Positions 32,709 through 43,000 of a stretch of 56,959 bases of DNA are shown here, one piece after another. Position 1 is the stretch's first letter, and each line of letters opens with the position of its first letter. This DNA comes from an uncultured Flavobacteriaceae bacterium (lineage in GTDB: Bacteria > Bacteroidota > Bacteroidia > Flavobacteriales > Flavobacteriaceae): assembly GCA_937923515.1 (NCBI GenBank), contig CALDUF010000059.1:1-56959 (forward strand), given 5' to 3'. The translations under genes and the position numbers were made by a program. The notes under the pieces were generated by a model, which saw nothing but the letters and a program-made list of their open reading frames with translations, was not told where the DNA came from and ran no database searches.

Positions 32709-34062
32709 CGGGTTATTTAATGACTTTGAACCTGTTTCTATTAAACAGTGGAAACAAAAAATACAATTCGATTTAAAAGGCGCAGACTATAATGATGCCT
32801 TAGTTTGGACAAGCAATGAAGGTATACAAGTAAAACCATTTTACCATGATGATGATTCAGCTGAGTTTCAAACCATAGCCACACCAAGCAGTTTTAAAAT
32901 TTGTGACACTATATTTGTTTCTAATGCTGAAAACGCTAATACAGCAGCACTTTCAGCCATTGAAAACGGAGCTGAAAGCATAAAATTTATTGTGCCTTCA
33001 AAAACTATTGATTTTAAAACCCTAATTGCGAATATTAATCTTGAAGTACTTACATTATATTTTGAATTTCAATTTATAGATGAAAACGCAGTAAAAAAGG
33101 TAGTTAGTTTAACAACAAAAGCCAAAACCTTTATCACTATTGATAGTATTGCACATTTAGCTAAAACAGGAAATTGGTACCACAATTTAAATGAAGACTT
33201 CGCCAAACTCTACAGTTGCGTAAAACAATCTCATACACTTGCAGTAGATACTGCTTTATATCAAAATGCAGGTGCAAATATGGTACAGCAATTGGCGTAC
33301 GCCATGGCACACGTAAATGAATATTTCAATTATATTGAAAACACTTCAAAAACAACAGCATCAAAAATCAACGTTGTTTTTAATACTGCTGTTGGCTCTA
33401 ATTACTTCTTTGAAATTGCAAAACTACGAGCGCTAAGGTTACTATTTGACACACTTCAAAAGGAATATACAACACATTACAATTGCCATATTTTTACAAC
33501 ATCATCTAAACGTAATAAGGCGATTTACGATTATAACACAAACATGCTGCGCAGCACTACAGAATGTATGAGTGCGGTTTTAGGTGGCGCAAATACCATT
33601 AGCAACTTACCTTATGATGCTGTGTTTCATAAAAGCAATGCTTTTGGCTCTAGAATTGCTAGAAATCAACTACTCATCCTAAAACACGAAAGTTATTTTG
33701 ATGTAGTTGAAAATCCGTCTAGCGGCAGTTATTATATAGAATCACTAACACAACAATTGGCAGAAAAAGCATTATCTTTATTTAAAGCGATTGAAACCAA
33801 TGGAGGCTTTTTAAAGCAATTAAAAAATGGCACCATCCAACGAAAAATTAAAGAAAATGCTACAAAAGAACAGCAGCAGTTTAATACAGGTAAAGAAATT
33901 ATTCTAGGCAGTAATAAACATCCTAATCAAAATGATAAAATGAAAAATAATTTAGAAATTTATCCTTTTGTAAAGATTAAAAAACGAAAAACATTAATAG
34001 CACCTATAATTGAAAAACGTTTAACCGAAACATTAGAACAAGAACGATTAAAAAACGAGTAA
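32698..34062 (+). CDS. mutA: Methylmalonyl-CoA mutase small (beta) subunit
   Basis: A 454-residue protein beginning with the family's SIKQWKQKIQFDLKGADYND. It keeps the TIM-barrel body (AHVNEYFNYIE; TTECMSAVLGGANTISNLPYD; RIARNQLLILKHESYFDVVENPSSGSYYIE) but has no B12-binding domain, as usual for the Bacteroidota beta subunit. It pairs with the MutB subunit to interconvert methylmalonyl-CoA and succinyl-CoA. The start ATGATG overlaps the divIC stop. Two lipoprotein genes separate it from mutB. Confidence 0.95.
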   Translation: MMNDGLFNDFEPVSIKQWKQKIQFDLKGADYNDALVWTSNEGIQVKPFYHDDDSAEFQTIATPSSFKICDTIFVSNAENANTAALSAIENGAESIKFIVPSKTIDFKTLIANINLEVLTLYFEFQFIDENAVKKVVSLTTKAKTFITIDSIAHLAKTGNWYHNLNEDFAKLYSCVKQSHTLAVDTALYQNAGANMVQQLAYAMAHVNEYFNYIENTSKTTASKINVVFNTAVGSNYFFEIAKLRALRLLFDTLQKEYTTHYNCHIFTTSSKRNKAIYDYNTNMLRSTTECMSAVLGGANTISNLPYDAVFHKSNAFGSRIARNQLLILKHESYFDVVENPSSGSYYIESLTQQLAEKALSLFKAIETNGGFLKQLKNGTIQRKIKENATKEQQQFNTGKEIILGSNKHPNQNDKMKNNLEIYPFVKIKKRKTLIAPIIEKRLTETLEQERLKNE

Positions 34063-34067
34063 TCATC

Positions 34068-34754
34068 ATGAAACTAAAATTTAAAATTATTGCACTTTTT
34101 GTTGCAACTACAGTATTGAGTTGTAAAACAGAATCTAAAGAAAAAACACTAACCGATTACAAATTCTCTGAGAAAGGTATTGTTTTAAACTGTGATGAAT
34201 TTGATTTAAAACTTCTTAATGAAGCTTTATTTTCTTTTGAGGACGACATTTTAAAAACCTACGGAACACCAGCGCAAACTGGAAACCCTAATCTTACACG
34301 CGCCTATTCTCAATTTATACGAAACGCAATGTATAGTAGAGCAAAATACGAAGATATTGTTTCTCCACATTCAGCTAAAATCTTTGAAGTATTAAAATCT
34401 AAAACTGAATTATGGAACTTAGATAATCCTAACGACAAATTAAATTACAATAGTGCTGTGATACGATGTATTTCGGATAATATGACAGACAAAAGCCTTA
34501 AAGCAACTATGGATGCGCTTATTGAAACCAATAGCATGAGCTCTAAACTATACGGGCCTGCCATACTATCAAACTATGGTGCAGCTATTAGAGATAAATA
34601 TTTATCTGCTTACGTAGCTTTAGAGTTTTACTATGGCAGAATGTTTGATTTAGATTTATCTAAAGTTTCAGAAAAGCCTAAACCTCCAGTAGATTTTAAT
34701 AAAATACCGTTACCTGTACCTGGTGAAGATCCGCATGCAGGCCATAACCACTAA
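34068..34754 (+). CDS. Uncharacterised lipoprotein with a His-rich tail
   Basis: A 228-residue lipoprotein (MKLKFKIIALFVATTVLSC). The mature part is mostly helical, with NPNLTRAYSQFIRNAMYSRA and SKLYGPAILSNYGAAIRDKY, and ends in PVPGEDPHAGHNH, which could bind metal. I do not recognise the family. It sits five bases after mutA and just before a second lipoprotein gene, so it is translated with the mutase subunits although its product leaves the cytoplasm. Confidence 0.82.
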   Translation: MKLKFKIIALFVATTVLSCKTESKEKTLTDYKFSEKGIVLNCDEFDLKLLNEALFSFEDDILKTYGTPAQTGNPNLTRAYSQFIRNAMYSRAKYEDIVSPHSAKIFEVLKSKTELWNLDNPNDKLNYNSAVIRCISDNMTDKSLKATMDALIETNSMSSKLYGPAILSNYGAAIRDKYLSAYVALEFYYGRMFDLDLSKVSEKPKPPVDFNKIPLPVPGEDPHAGHNH

Positions 34755-34759
34755 TTGAT

Positions 34760-35416
34760 TTGGCACAAAAAATCAAATTCATAAAAAAACAAATCAGAAA
34801 GAATTTATACATATTGTTAGTTCTTATGATATGCTGTATTAGTTTGATATCGTGCAATAATAAAAGTGTATCTCAAATAGACGAAAATAAATTACCAGGA
34901 ACTTATTTTGAGTTAAATGAAGATAAAATCAAATTATTCTTTCCTGTGTATTTTCAAGAATTTAATGAAAAAACTTATGGTGAGTTGATAGATGCTTTAC
35001 CTGATTCAAATGAAAAAAACTTAGAAAAAGAACGGTTTAATTATTTGAAATTTTCAAAAGGTAACACCTACTATTTTAAGGATGTAGCATCTTCAACTTT
35101 AATTACAGTTAAAATGCACAAGTATATGCCCTTTAGTAAAAATGAATCATCATTTTTATTGGGCTTCTTAACCAATCAATGTGCTGATTATGCTTTTGCG
35201 ACTGGTGGTGAATGTGAAAAAATTCAAGGTAGATATTCTGGAAACGCTAAAACTAAAGTATTTAAAGCGGTTTATAAACTTACTAAGGAAAATGATTATA
35301 TAGGTTATAATACAATGTATATTGTAACATCAAATCATAAGACACTAAGTATAAGTATATTTTCTAATACACTTGAAAACTATAATAAATTTATAGAGAA
35401 AATCGTGATTAAATAA
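34760..35416 (+). CDS. Uncharacterised lipoprotein
   Basis: A 218-residue lipoprotein read from a TTG at 34760 ([20 protein letters not shown], then [11 protein letters not shown] lipobox). No ATG gives a proper basic n-region, so the TTG is the best start. The mature part is a compact domain of mixed strands and helices with [21 protein letters not shown] do not recognise the family. It lies five bases after the His-tailed lipoprotein gene and overlaps the mutB start by one base. Confidence 0.75.
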   Translation: MAQKIKFIKKQIRKNLYILLVLMICCISLISCNNKSVSQIDENKLPGTYFELNEDKIKLFFPVYFQEFNEKTYGELIDALPDSNEKNLEKERFNYLKFSKGNTYYFKDVASSTLITVKMHKYMPFSKNESSFLLGFLTNQCADYAFATGGECEKIQGRYSGNAKTKVFKAVYKLTKENDYIGYNTMYIVTSNHKTLSISIFSNTLENYNKFIEKIVIK

Positions 35417-37611
35417 TGCGCAAACCCCTTCAACATATTCAACTTGATTCTCAAAATGCAATTCAGAATTCTGAAGTTAAAGCATTTGATACTGCTGAGG
35501 GTATTGCCATAAAATCTAGGTATTCTAAAAAAGACATCGCACCGCTTAAACACTTAAATTTTGCTGCCGGTATACCTCCATATTTAAGAGGACCTTATAG
35601 TACCATGTATGTAAAACGCCCGTGGACTATTCGCCAATACGCAGGATTTAGTACTGCTGAAGAAAGCAATGCGTTTTATAAACGTAATTTAGCGGCAGGA
35701 CAAAAGGGCCTATCTGTTGCCTTTGATTTGCCAACACACCGCGGTTATGATTCTGATCATGAGCGTGTTGTAGGTGATGTTGGAAAAGCTGGTGTAGCCA
35801 TAGATTCGGTAGCTGACATGAAAATTCTTTTTGATCAGATTCCACTGGATAAAATGTCGGTTTCCATGACAATGAATGGCGCGGTTTTGCCCATTATGGC
35901 TTTTTATATTGTAGCTGCTGAAGAACAAGGTGTTGCCTTAGAACAGCTATCTGGCACCATCCAAAACGATATCTTAAAGGAGTTTATGGTGCGTAACACA
36001 TACATTTACCCGCCCAAACCTTCCATAAAAATCATCTCTGATATTTTTGAATTTACCAGCAAACACATGCCAAAATTTAATAGCATTAGTATTTCTGGGT
36101 ATCATATGCAAGAAGCTGGTGCTACTTGCGATATAGAACTGGCTTATACTTTGGCAGATGGTTTAGAATATTTAAGAACCGGCATTAAAGCAGGTATGGA
36201 TATTGATACTTTTGCCCCTCGCCTATCTTTCTTTTGGGGTATTGGTATGCATCATTTTATGGAGATTGCCAAAATGCGTGCTGCAAGAATGCTTTGGGCA
36301 AAAATTGTAAAACAGTTTAATCCTAAAAACCCAAAATCTTTAGCATTGCGCACCCATTGCCAAACTTCTGGTTGGAGTTTAACAGAGCAAGACCCGTTTA
36401 ATAACGTAGCAAGAACTACTATTGAGGCTACTGCTGCAGCTTTTGGAGGCACACAGAGTTTACACACAAATGCCCTAGATGAAGCTATAGCACTACCCAC
36501 AGATTTTTCAGCTAGAATTGCGAGAAACACTCAAATTTATTTACAAGAAGAAACTAAAATTACAAAAACTGTTGACCCGTGGGCTGGTAGTTTTTACGTT
36601 GAAAAGTTAACGCATGATATCGCAGAAAAAGCATGGACTCTCATTGAGGAGATTGAAGCGTTAGGCGGTATGACTAAGGCTATTGAAGCTGGTATTCCTA
36701 AATTGAGAATTGAAGAAGCAGCAGCTAAAAAACAAGCACGTATTGATTCTGGACAAGATATTATTATTGGAGTAAATAAGTACCAATTGGAACAAGAGGA
36801 TGCTATTTCTACTTTAGAAGTAGACAATCAAACAGTTAGAAATTCTCAAATAGAACGCTTATATCAAATTAAAGCTTCTAGAAATACTGATGAAGTAGCA
36901 GCTGCTTTATCGAAGCTTACTGAAGCTGCAAAATTTTCATTAAATTCGGATAATAACGTTTCAAAAGGTGCGCAAACCAAAAATTCGACAGATTCCCACT
37001 TTTGTGAGGATTATAATTTATTAGCTTTAGCAATTAAAGCAGCAAGAGCCCGCGCAACATTAGGCGAAATAAGTGATGCACTTGAAGCCGAATTTGGACG
37101 ACATAAAGCACAAATTAAATCATTCTCTGGCGTGTATAGTAAAGCAATAGAAAACGACGATTCATTTAAAAAAGCACAAGAACTTGCAGATGTTTTTGCG
37201 GAACAAGATGGTAGAAGACCACGTATTATGATTGCTAAAATGGGACAAGATGGTCACGATCGCGGTGCTAAAGTTGTGGCAACTGGATATGCCGATATTG
37301 GTTTTGATGTAGATATTGGTCCGTTATTTCAAACCCCAAGTGAAGCCGCAAAACAAGCTGTTGAAAATGATGTACATATTTTAGGTGTGTCTTCGCAGGC
37401 AGCAGGTCATAAAACATTAGTACCACAAGTAATTGAAGCTCTTAAAAACTACGAACGTGATGATATTATGGTAATAGTTGGTGGTGTTATTCCAAAACAA
37501 GATTATCAGTTTTTATTTGATACAGGTGCTGTTGCTGTTTTTGGCCCTGGCACAAAAATTAGTGAAGCTGCCATAAAAATTTTAGAAATTTTAATTGATG
37601 ATGACGCTTAA
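35416..37611 (+). CDS. mutB: Methylmalonyl-CoA mutase large (alpha) subunit
   Basis: A 731-residue catalytic subunit. The TIM barrel has [48 protein letters not shown] and [20 protein letters not shown]. The C-terminal B12 domain carries the DGHDRG cobalamin motif ([14 protein letters not shown]) and [10 protein letters not shown]. An extra linker of about 50 residues joins the two (around 480-545). It interconverts methylmalonyl-CoA and succinyl-CoA. No MeaB chaperone or epimerase gene is present in the window. The start overlaps the preceding lipoprotein stop by one base. Confidence 0.97.
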   Translation: MRKPLQHIQLDSQNAIQNSEVKAFDTAEGIAIKSRYSKKDIAPLKHLNFAAGIPPYLRGPYSTMYVKRPWTIRQYAGFSTAEESNAFYKRNLAAGQKGLSVAFDLPTHRGYDSDHERVVGDVGKAGVAIDSVADMKILFDQIPLDKMSVSMTMNGAVLPIMAFYIVAAEEQGVALEQLSGTIQNDILKEFMVRNTYIYPPKPSIKIISDIFEFTSKHMPKFNSISISGYHMQEAGATCDIELAYTLADGLEYLRTGIKAGMDIDTFAPRLSFFWGIGMHHFMEIAKMRAARMLWAKIVKQFNPKNPKSLALRTHCQTSGWSLTEQDPFNNVARTTIEATAAAFGGTQSLHTNALDEAIALPTDFSARIARNTQIYLQEETKITKTVDPWAGSFYVEKLTHDIAEKAWTLIEEIEALGGMTKAIEAGIPKLRIEEAAAKKQARIDSGQDIIIGVNKYQLEQEDAISTLEVDNQTVRNSQIERLYQIKASRNTDEVAAALSKLTEAAKFSLNSDNNVSKGAQTKNSTDSHFCEDYNLLALAIKAARARATLGEISDALEAEFGRHKAQIKSFSGVYSKAIENDDSFKKAQELADVFAEQDGRRPRIMIAKMGQDGHDRGAKVVATGYADIGFDVDIGPLFQTPSEAAKQAVENDVHILGVSSQAAGHKTLVPQVIEALKNYERDDIMVIVGGVIPKQDYQFLFDTGAVAVFGPGTKISEAAIKILEILIDDDA

Positions 37612-37670
37612 TGGTTTTCTAAAATAGAAATAACCAATCGCATCAATTAATTATCAAATATTTGAAACAA

Positions 37671-37706
37671 AAAAAGCCAAATCAAGAATTTTGATTTGGC
37701 TTTAAA
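37671..37706. terminator. Bidirectional terminator between mutB and the M16 peptidase
   Basis: AAAGCCAAATCAA and TTGATTTGGCTTT form a 13-bp stem with A/T runs on both sides, between two convergent genes. Confidence 0.9.
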
Positions 37707-37722
37707 ATAAATTGAAATAAAA

Positions 37723-40491
37723 TTAATCTACTTTTTTATCACTTTTAATTTCTGGTTGTTTTTCAAAATCTCCTGCATTTACAACAGTCCATTTATCAAA
37801 CGTTTTAAAGTACTTTTTTATGGCTTTGTTTATGTCATCTACTGTTAAAGACGTCATCTTGTCTTCTATATTTTTGTAGAACATCATATCTCTATCATAG
37901 TATAAATTATTATTTATAGTAACAGATAATTCGTTATCCTTGGCTCTAGATACACTTTGGTTTTGCACCCATCCAGTTACGGCAGTTGTAAGTTCTTCTT
38001 CCGTAATACCATCGGCTATATAACGCGCTACCTCTTCACTAAATCCTTTTTGAACTTTTGCTGCATTTTCTGGTGCATAAATTGCGTATACATAAATAAC
38101 AGAGTTCTTTTCTTTCGCATTGCCATCAACACTTATTTGTCCGCCAGCACCATAACTCACACCATCTTTTTGACGTAATCGCCCTGCAATTCTTGAGTTT
38201 AGAAATCCGCCACCAAAAATGCTACTAGCTACTTGTAAAGCCGCGTAATCTTCGTCTTCAATGCTACCTTCAAAAGACATCAATCCTATACTCATAGCAT
38301 TTTTCTTATCTGGAGTTAATATTTGCTTATTTACAGCTTTATTAACCGCATAAGGATCTAAAATTGGTTTAAAAGGCTTGTTTACTTTAAAATCAGCAAA
38401 TGTTGTTTCAAAGTAATTTGTAAGTGCAGTTTCATCAATATTACCAATAGCTACTAAAGATGCATTGTCTGAAATTCCATAAAACGTATCATAGTATTTT
38501 TTAATATCTGCAACACTCACTGCATTTATAGCTTCAATATCTTCTTCTATAGTGTTAGTGTAAAGTGGATGCCCTTTTTTATAACGCTGATTGATTAATC
38601 CTAGATTTTTACTCGCTAAATATTGTGGCTCCGTTTTATTTCTTTCAATACCTGCAAGCTCTTGCGTTTTCAATTTATCTAATTCGGCTTCATTAAACGC
38701 AGGGTTTTTTAACATATCTGTCATTAATGCCAATGTGCCCATTAAGTGCTCTTCTGTAGTACTAACATTTGCACTAATTCTGCCGTTAGAACCAGAAAAG
38801 CGAATGGACGATTTTAAAGCACTCAATTTATCTTCTATATCTTGTCTAGAATTATTTGTTGTACCCTTGTTTAACATTTGCGCAGTGTAACTTGCTAATT
38901 TCCCTTTGTTCATAAAGTCTTTTACGTTACCATTACGAATTACAAATGAAAGATTTACAGTATTACCACGATTGTTTTTCTTAATAAAACCATATTCTAT
39001 TGGTAAATTTTGAAGTTTACCAGAATTTAAGCGGTTTTGGATATTTTCGTAAGACACATCAAAAGCTTCACCTTCACCAAGGCCTTTTTTTCCTTTGTAA
39101 TTAGATACTAATGCCTCTAAACCTTCGGTGTGTTCAATTTCAACACGAATTGGCTTTTCAGATGGCATAAAATTACCAACCGTTCTATTGGTTGGAATTA
39201 TATAACGTTGTACCGCAGCGTTTACCTTTTCAGCAGTCATACCCTCAACCCTATCTCTATGAATAAATGACAACCTCCAATCTCCTGCTCCAATAAACTC
39301 ACTCATGTAAGTACCTAAAAACGCAGAGTTTCTACTAATTTGATCTATGCGCTTTAAAATATTAGCCTTAGCACGTTTTACTTCTTCTTCTGTAATTGGG
39401 TTATCTTTTAAACCATCAAGAAGATTTACCATTGTGCTTTCGGCTTCAGTTAAGGATTTATCAGAAGGTACATCTACATTTATGTACATAAAAGAAGGCT
39501 CTTTAGTAAAAGGTGAATAAGACCAAACTGTTGAGGCTTTTTTTCCATCTACCAAAGCTTTATACAATCGCCCTGACGGATTATCGGTTAAAATACTCTC
39601 TGCTATAGCCATAGCAGCATACTCTTCATGAGAACCTGCTGGTAAATGGTATAATGCAGACACTATTTGTAAATCGCCAACGCGACTTAAAGCTACTCTA
39701 CGCTCGCCATCTTGTGCTGGTTCTATGGTAGGCACACTATTTAGGGGTGTTTCGGGATTTTTTAAATCTGCAAACTTCTTTTCTATTAGTGCCAATGTTT
39801 TATCTGTATCAAACTTACCAGTAACCATTAATACGGCGTTATCAGGTCTATAATACTTTTTATAAAACGCTTGTAAATTTTCTATCGGAACACGCTCAAT
39901 ATCAGAACGGTTACCAATAGTAGCATTCCCATAGTTGTGCCACAAATAAGCAGTATTTATCACTTTTAAACGCAATACGTTTGATGGTGAATTTTCACCA
40001 CTTTCAAATTCGTTACGAACTACTGAAAACTCAGATTGTAAATCATCATTAGAAATATAAGAATTTAGCATCCTATCCGCTTCTAAATCTAGTGCCCACT
40101 CTAAATTTTCGTCATTGGCATTAAATGTTTCGTAGTAATTTGTTCTGTCAAAATACGTTGTTCCGTTAGGTCTTGCACCTCTTTCTGTCAATTCCTTAGG
40201 AATATCTGGATGATTAGGTGTACCTTTAAATACCATGTGCTCTAAAAGGTGCGCCATTCCTTTTTCACCATAACCTTCGTGTTTGGAACCAACTAAATAT
40301 GTGATATTTACGGTTATAGTTTGTGCTGAATTGTCTTTAAATAACAGTACTTTAAGTCCATTATCTAGGACATATTCTGAAATGCCTTCAACTTCCGCAG
40401 TTTTTTTAATCTGCGCGTTAATTTGAAAAGTAAAGGTAGTGATGAGCAGAATAAGCATCACTTTCTGGATAGAAGAAAAATAGTTTATCAT
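37723..40491 (-). CDS. M16-family zinc metallopeptidase (two M16 domains)
   Basis: A 922-residue secreted protein with a signal peptide (LILLITTFTFQINA). The inverted zinc motif HLLEH lies at residues 81-85 (GMAHLLEHMVFKGT), with the downstream Glu in ENLEWALDLEADRM. The second half repeats the fold (GTLALMTDMLKNPAFNEAEL; GGGFLNSRIAGRLRQKDGVS) without the zinc motif, as in other pitrilysin/processing-peptidase-like proteins. It probably degrades periplasmic peptides. It is monocistronic, divergent from parA. Confidence 0.94.
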   Translation of the reverse strand: MINYFSSIQKVMLILLITTFTFQINAQIKKTAEVEGISEYVLDNGLKVLLFKDNSAQTITVNITYLVGSKHEGYGEKGMAHLLEHMVFKGTPNHPDIPKELTERGARPNGTTYFDRTNYYETFNANDENLEWALDLEADRMLNSYISNDDLQSEFSVVRNEFESGENSPSNVLRLKVINTAYLWHNYGNATIGNRSDIERVPIENLQAFYKKYYRPDNAVLMVTGKFDTDKTLALIEKKFADLKNPETPLNSVPTIEPAQDGERRVALSRVGDLQIVSALYHLPAGSHEEYAAMAIAESILTDNPSGRLYKALVDGKKASTVWSYSPFTKEPSFMYINVDVPSDKSLTEAESTMVNLLDGLKDNPITEEEVKRAKANILKRIDQISRNSAFLGTYMSEFIGAGDWRLSFIHRDRVEGMTAEKVNAAVQRYIIPTNRTVGNFMPSEKPIRVEIEHTEGLEALVSNYKGKKGLGEGEAFDVSYENIQNRLNSGKLQNLPIEYGFIKKNNRGNTVNLSFVIRNGNVKDFMNKGKLASYTAQMLNKGTTNNSRQDIEDKLSALKSSIRFSGSNGRISANVSTTEEHLMGTLALMTDMLKNPAFNEAELDKLKTQELAGIERNKTEPQYLASKNLGLINQRYKKGHPLYTNTIEEDIEAINAVSVADIKKYYDTFYGISDNASLVAIGNIDETALTNYFETTFADFKVNKPFKPILDPYAVNKAVNKQILTPDKKNAMSIGLMSFEGSIEDEDYAALQVASSIFGGGFLNSRIAGRLRQKDGVSYGAGGQISVDGNAKEKNSVIYVYAIYAPENAAKVQKGFSEEVARYIADGITEEELTTAVTGWVQNQSVSRAKDNELSVTINNNLYYDRDMMFYKNIEDKMTSLTVDDINKAIKKYFKTFDKWTVVNAGDFEKQPEIKSDKKVD

Positions 40492-40674
40492 GATGAAATA
40501 TTTAATTTTATCAAATTTCTAACTTCGATAGGATAATTTCTCATAACAAAGTGTTAAAATTCAACGAAATGTTAGTATAAACAACACTTATAAGACATTG
40601 AGGCTATGTTAACAAGTTAGGTTTTTATTACTCATAAATAATCGTATTTTTACGCATCAAAAACCAGATCGTAT

Positions 40675-41439
40675 ATGGGCAAAATTATTGCAATTGCTAA
40701 CCAAAAGGGAGGTGTAGGTAAGACTACTACATCGGTAAATTTAGCTGCTTCCTTGGGTGTTCTAGAGAAAAAGGTATTACTAATAGATGCTGACCCTCAA
40801 GCAAATGCTAGCTCTGGATTAGGCATTGACGTTGAAAGTGTAGAAATTGGTACATACCAACTTTTAGAACATACAAACTCTGCTAAAGAATCTATAATTT
40901 CTACGGACACACCAAATTTAGACATCATACCTGCGCACATAGATTTGGTGGCTATCGAGATAGAACTTGTTGATAAAGATGAACGCGAATACATGCTTAA
41001 AAAAGCACTTGTAGATATCAAAGATGATTACGATTATATTTTGATAGATTGCGCACCATCGCTTGGATTATTAACACTAAATGCGCTAACAGCGGCAGAT
41101 TCTGTTTTAATTCCTATACAATGTGAATATTTTGCTTTAGAAGGTTTAGGAAAGTTATTGAACACCATTAAGAGTGTACAAAAAGTACATAATTCAACGC
41201 TTGACTACGAAGGCCTATTGCTTACTATGTATGATTCGCGATTAAGATTATCAAACCAAGTGGTTGAAGAAGTACAAAAACATTTTAATGATATGGTGTT
41301 TGAAACCATAATTCAACGAAATGTGCGTTTAAGTGAAGCACCAAGTTATGGTGAAAGCATAATTAATTATGATGCAGGCAGTAAAGGTGCAAGTAATTAT
41401 TTAAGTTTAGCTGAAGAAATTATTACCAAAAACTCCTAA
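40675..41439 (+). CDS. parA: Chromosome-partitioning ATPase ParA
   Basis: A 254-residue ParA/Soj: deviant Walker A KGGVGKTTTSVNLAASL, LIDADPQANASSGLG, LIDCAPSLGLLTLNAL, and IQCEYFALEGLGKLL. It binds the nucleoid and ParB to segregate origins. parB follows three bases later, then DUF5683, dapB and lepB, an arrangement frequent in Flavobacteriaceae. Confidence 0.97.
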   Translation: MGKIIAIANQKGGVGKTTTSVNLAASLGVLEKKVLLIDADPQANASSGLGIDVESVEIGTYQLLEHTNSAKESIISTDTPNLDIIPAHIDLVAIEIELVDKDEREYMLKKALVDIKDDYDYILIDCAPSLGLLTLNALTAADSVLIPIQCEYFALEGLGKLLNTIKSVQKVHNSTLDYEGLLLTMYDSRLRLSNQVVEEVQKHFNDMVFETIIQRNVRLSEAPSYGESIINYDAGSKGASNYLSLAEEIITKNS

Positions 41440-41442
41440 ATT

Positions 41443-42360
41443 ATGGCGAAGGCTACAAAAAAACAAGCTTTAGGTAGAGGTTTATCTGCATTATTAAAAG
41501 ACCCAAGTAACGACATACAATCTGTTCAAGATAAGGGTGCAGATAAGGTTATTGGCAATATCGTAGAGTTAGATGTAACGTCTATAGAAGTTAATCCGTT
41601 TCAGCCTCGTACAAACTTTAGTGAAGAATCGCTTCAAGAATTGGCATCTTCTATTAAAGAGCTTGGTATTATTCAACCTATAACCGTTAGAAAGTTAGAG
41701 TTTAACAAATACCAACTGGTTTCTGGAGAGCGTCGTTATCGCGCTTCAAAATTGATAGGTTTAGAAACTATTCCTGCTTACATTAGAATTGCTAACGACC
41801 AAGAGTCGTTAGAAATGGCATTGGTAGAAAACATTCAACGCCAAGATTTAGATCCTATAGAAATTGCTTTATCATATCAACGTTTAATTGATGAAATAAA
41901 CCTTACGCAAGAGCAAATGAGCGAGCGTGTGGGAAAAAAACGTTCTACCATTGCTAACTATTTAAGACTTTTAAAACTAGACCCTATTATTCAAACAGGG
42001 ATGCGAGATGGTTTTATATCAATGGGACACGGTAGAGCCTTAATTGCTATTGAAGACCAAAGCGAACAATTAGATATTTACGAAACTATTTTGTCTAAAA
42101 AACTATCTGTTAGAGAAACGGAAGAACGCGTAAGGCAACATAACAACCCCGATACTAAAAGCACTCAACATACGACGAATACCGAAGATTTAGAAGACAT
42201 ACCAAAACATGTTAAAAAAGGCATAAAAGAATTTTCAGAATACTTTGGGCATAAAATTGACGTTAAAGTCTCTAAAAATGGAAAAGGAAAAATTGTAATT
42301 CCGTTTCATTCAGAAGAAGATTTTAATCGAATTAAAAAATTAGTGCAACGTGCCAAATAA
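41443..42360 (+). CDS. parB: Chromosome-partitioning protein ParB
   Basis: A 305-residue ParB: N-terminal LGRGLSALLKD, ParB/Srx CTPase core (EVNPFQPRTNFSEESLQELA; SGERRYRASKLIG; ALVENIQRQDLDPIE), a helix-turn-helix (TQEQMSERVGKKRSTIANYL) and a C-terminal dimerisation segment. It loads at parS sites and partners ParA. I found no parS-like 16-mer in the window. The next gene's GTG start lies inside its last codons. Confidence 0.97.
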   Translation: MAKATKKQALGRGLSALLKDPSNDIQSVQDKGADKVIGNIVELDVTSIEVNPFQPRTNFSEESLQELASSIKELGIIQPITVRKLEFNKYQLVSGERRYRASKLIGLETIPAYIRIANDQESLEMALVENIQRQDLDPIEIALSYQRLIDEINLTQEQMSERVGKKRSTIANYLRLLKLDPIIQTGMRDGFISMGHGRALIAIEDQSEQLDIYETILSKKLSVRETEERVRQHNNPDTKSTQHTTNTEDLEDIPKHVKKGIKEFSEYFGHKIDVKVSKNGKGKIVIPFHSEEDFNRIKKLVQRAK

Positions 42361-42967
42361 ACTTATAATAGCACTTGTTTTAGCTTTATGTTGTTGTTTT
42401 ACGTCGTTTTCTCAAAAAAAACGCAAAACAGTTAAAGACAGTATTCCTGCGCCAATAGTAATTACTGATACGATTGGGCCCTCAAAAAAAATAGATCCGT
42501 TACGTCCTGCAAAAGCTGCATTTTTATCTGCGGTTTTACCTGGATTAGGGCAAGCCTACAATAAAAAATATTGGAAAATCCCTATAGTATATGGTGCTCT
42601 AGGTACAGGTATGTATTTTTATCTTACCAATGATATGGAGTACAGAAGGTACCGCAATGCGTTTAGAAGGCGTTTGGCTGGATTTAGGGATGATGAATTT
42701 ATAAATCTGGATGAAAATGGTAATTTTTTATCAGAGCGTGTAAGTGAAGATGGTTTAATACGCGCACAAGAACTCTTTAGAAGAAACAAAGAAGTGTCGC
42801 TTTTAGTAACCATTGGTTTATATGCGTTAAATATTATTGATGCAAATGTTGATGCGCATTTATTACAGTATAATGTTGATGAAAATCTTACCTTAGCGCC
42901 GCATTATGAGCTTAACGAACTAGACAGAAGTAGTACTGTTGGCTTAACTTTAAATTGGAAATTTTAA
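42350..42967 (+). CDS. DUF5683 membrane protein
   Basis: A 205-residue protein read from a GTG at 42350, overlapping parB by 11 bases. A signal peptide (LIIALVLALCCCFTSFSQ) leads to PLRPAKAAFLSAVLPGLGQAYNKKYWKIPI, here cited as LSAVLPGLGQAYNKKYWKI, the DUF5683 signature with its GLGQxYN membrane turn. Two membrane segments follow. The family is found in Bacteroidota beside parB and dapB; the role is unknown, probably at the envelope. Confidence 0.88.
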   Translation: MPNKLIIALVLALCCCFTSFSQKKRKTVKDSIPAPIVITDTIGPSKKIDPLRPAKAAFLSAVLPGLGQAYNKKYWKIPIVYGALGTGMYFYLTNDMEYRRYRNAFRRRLAGFRDDEFINLDENGNFLSERVSEDGLIRAQELFRRNKEVSLLVTIGLYALNIIDANVDAHLLQYNVDENLTLAPHYELNELDRSSTVGLTLNWKF

Positions 42968-43000
42968 CCCAAAACGGGTGTTAATTAACTAAAACAACAA

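Noticed and set aside
37620-37722. Cobalamin riboswitch linked to the mutase genes
   Set aside because: No B12-box-like sequence or long structured leader was seen before udk, mutA or mutB; this spacer holds only a terminator.
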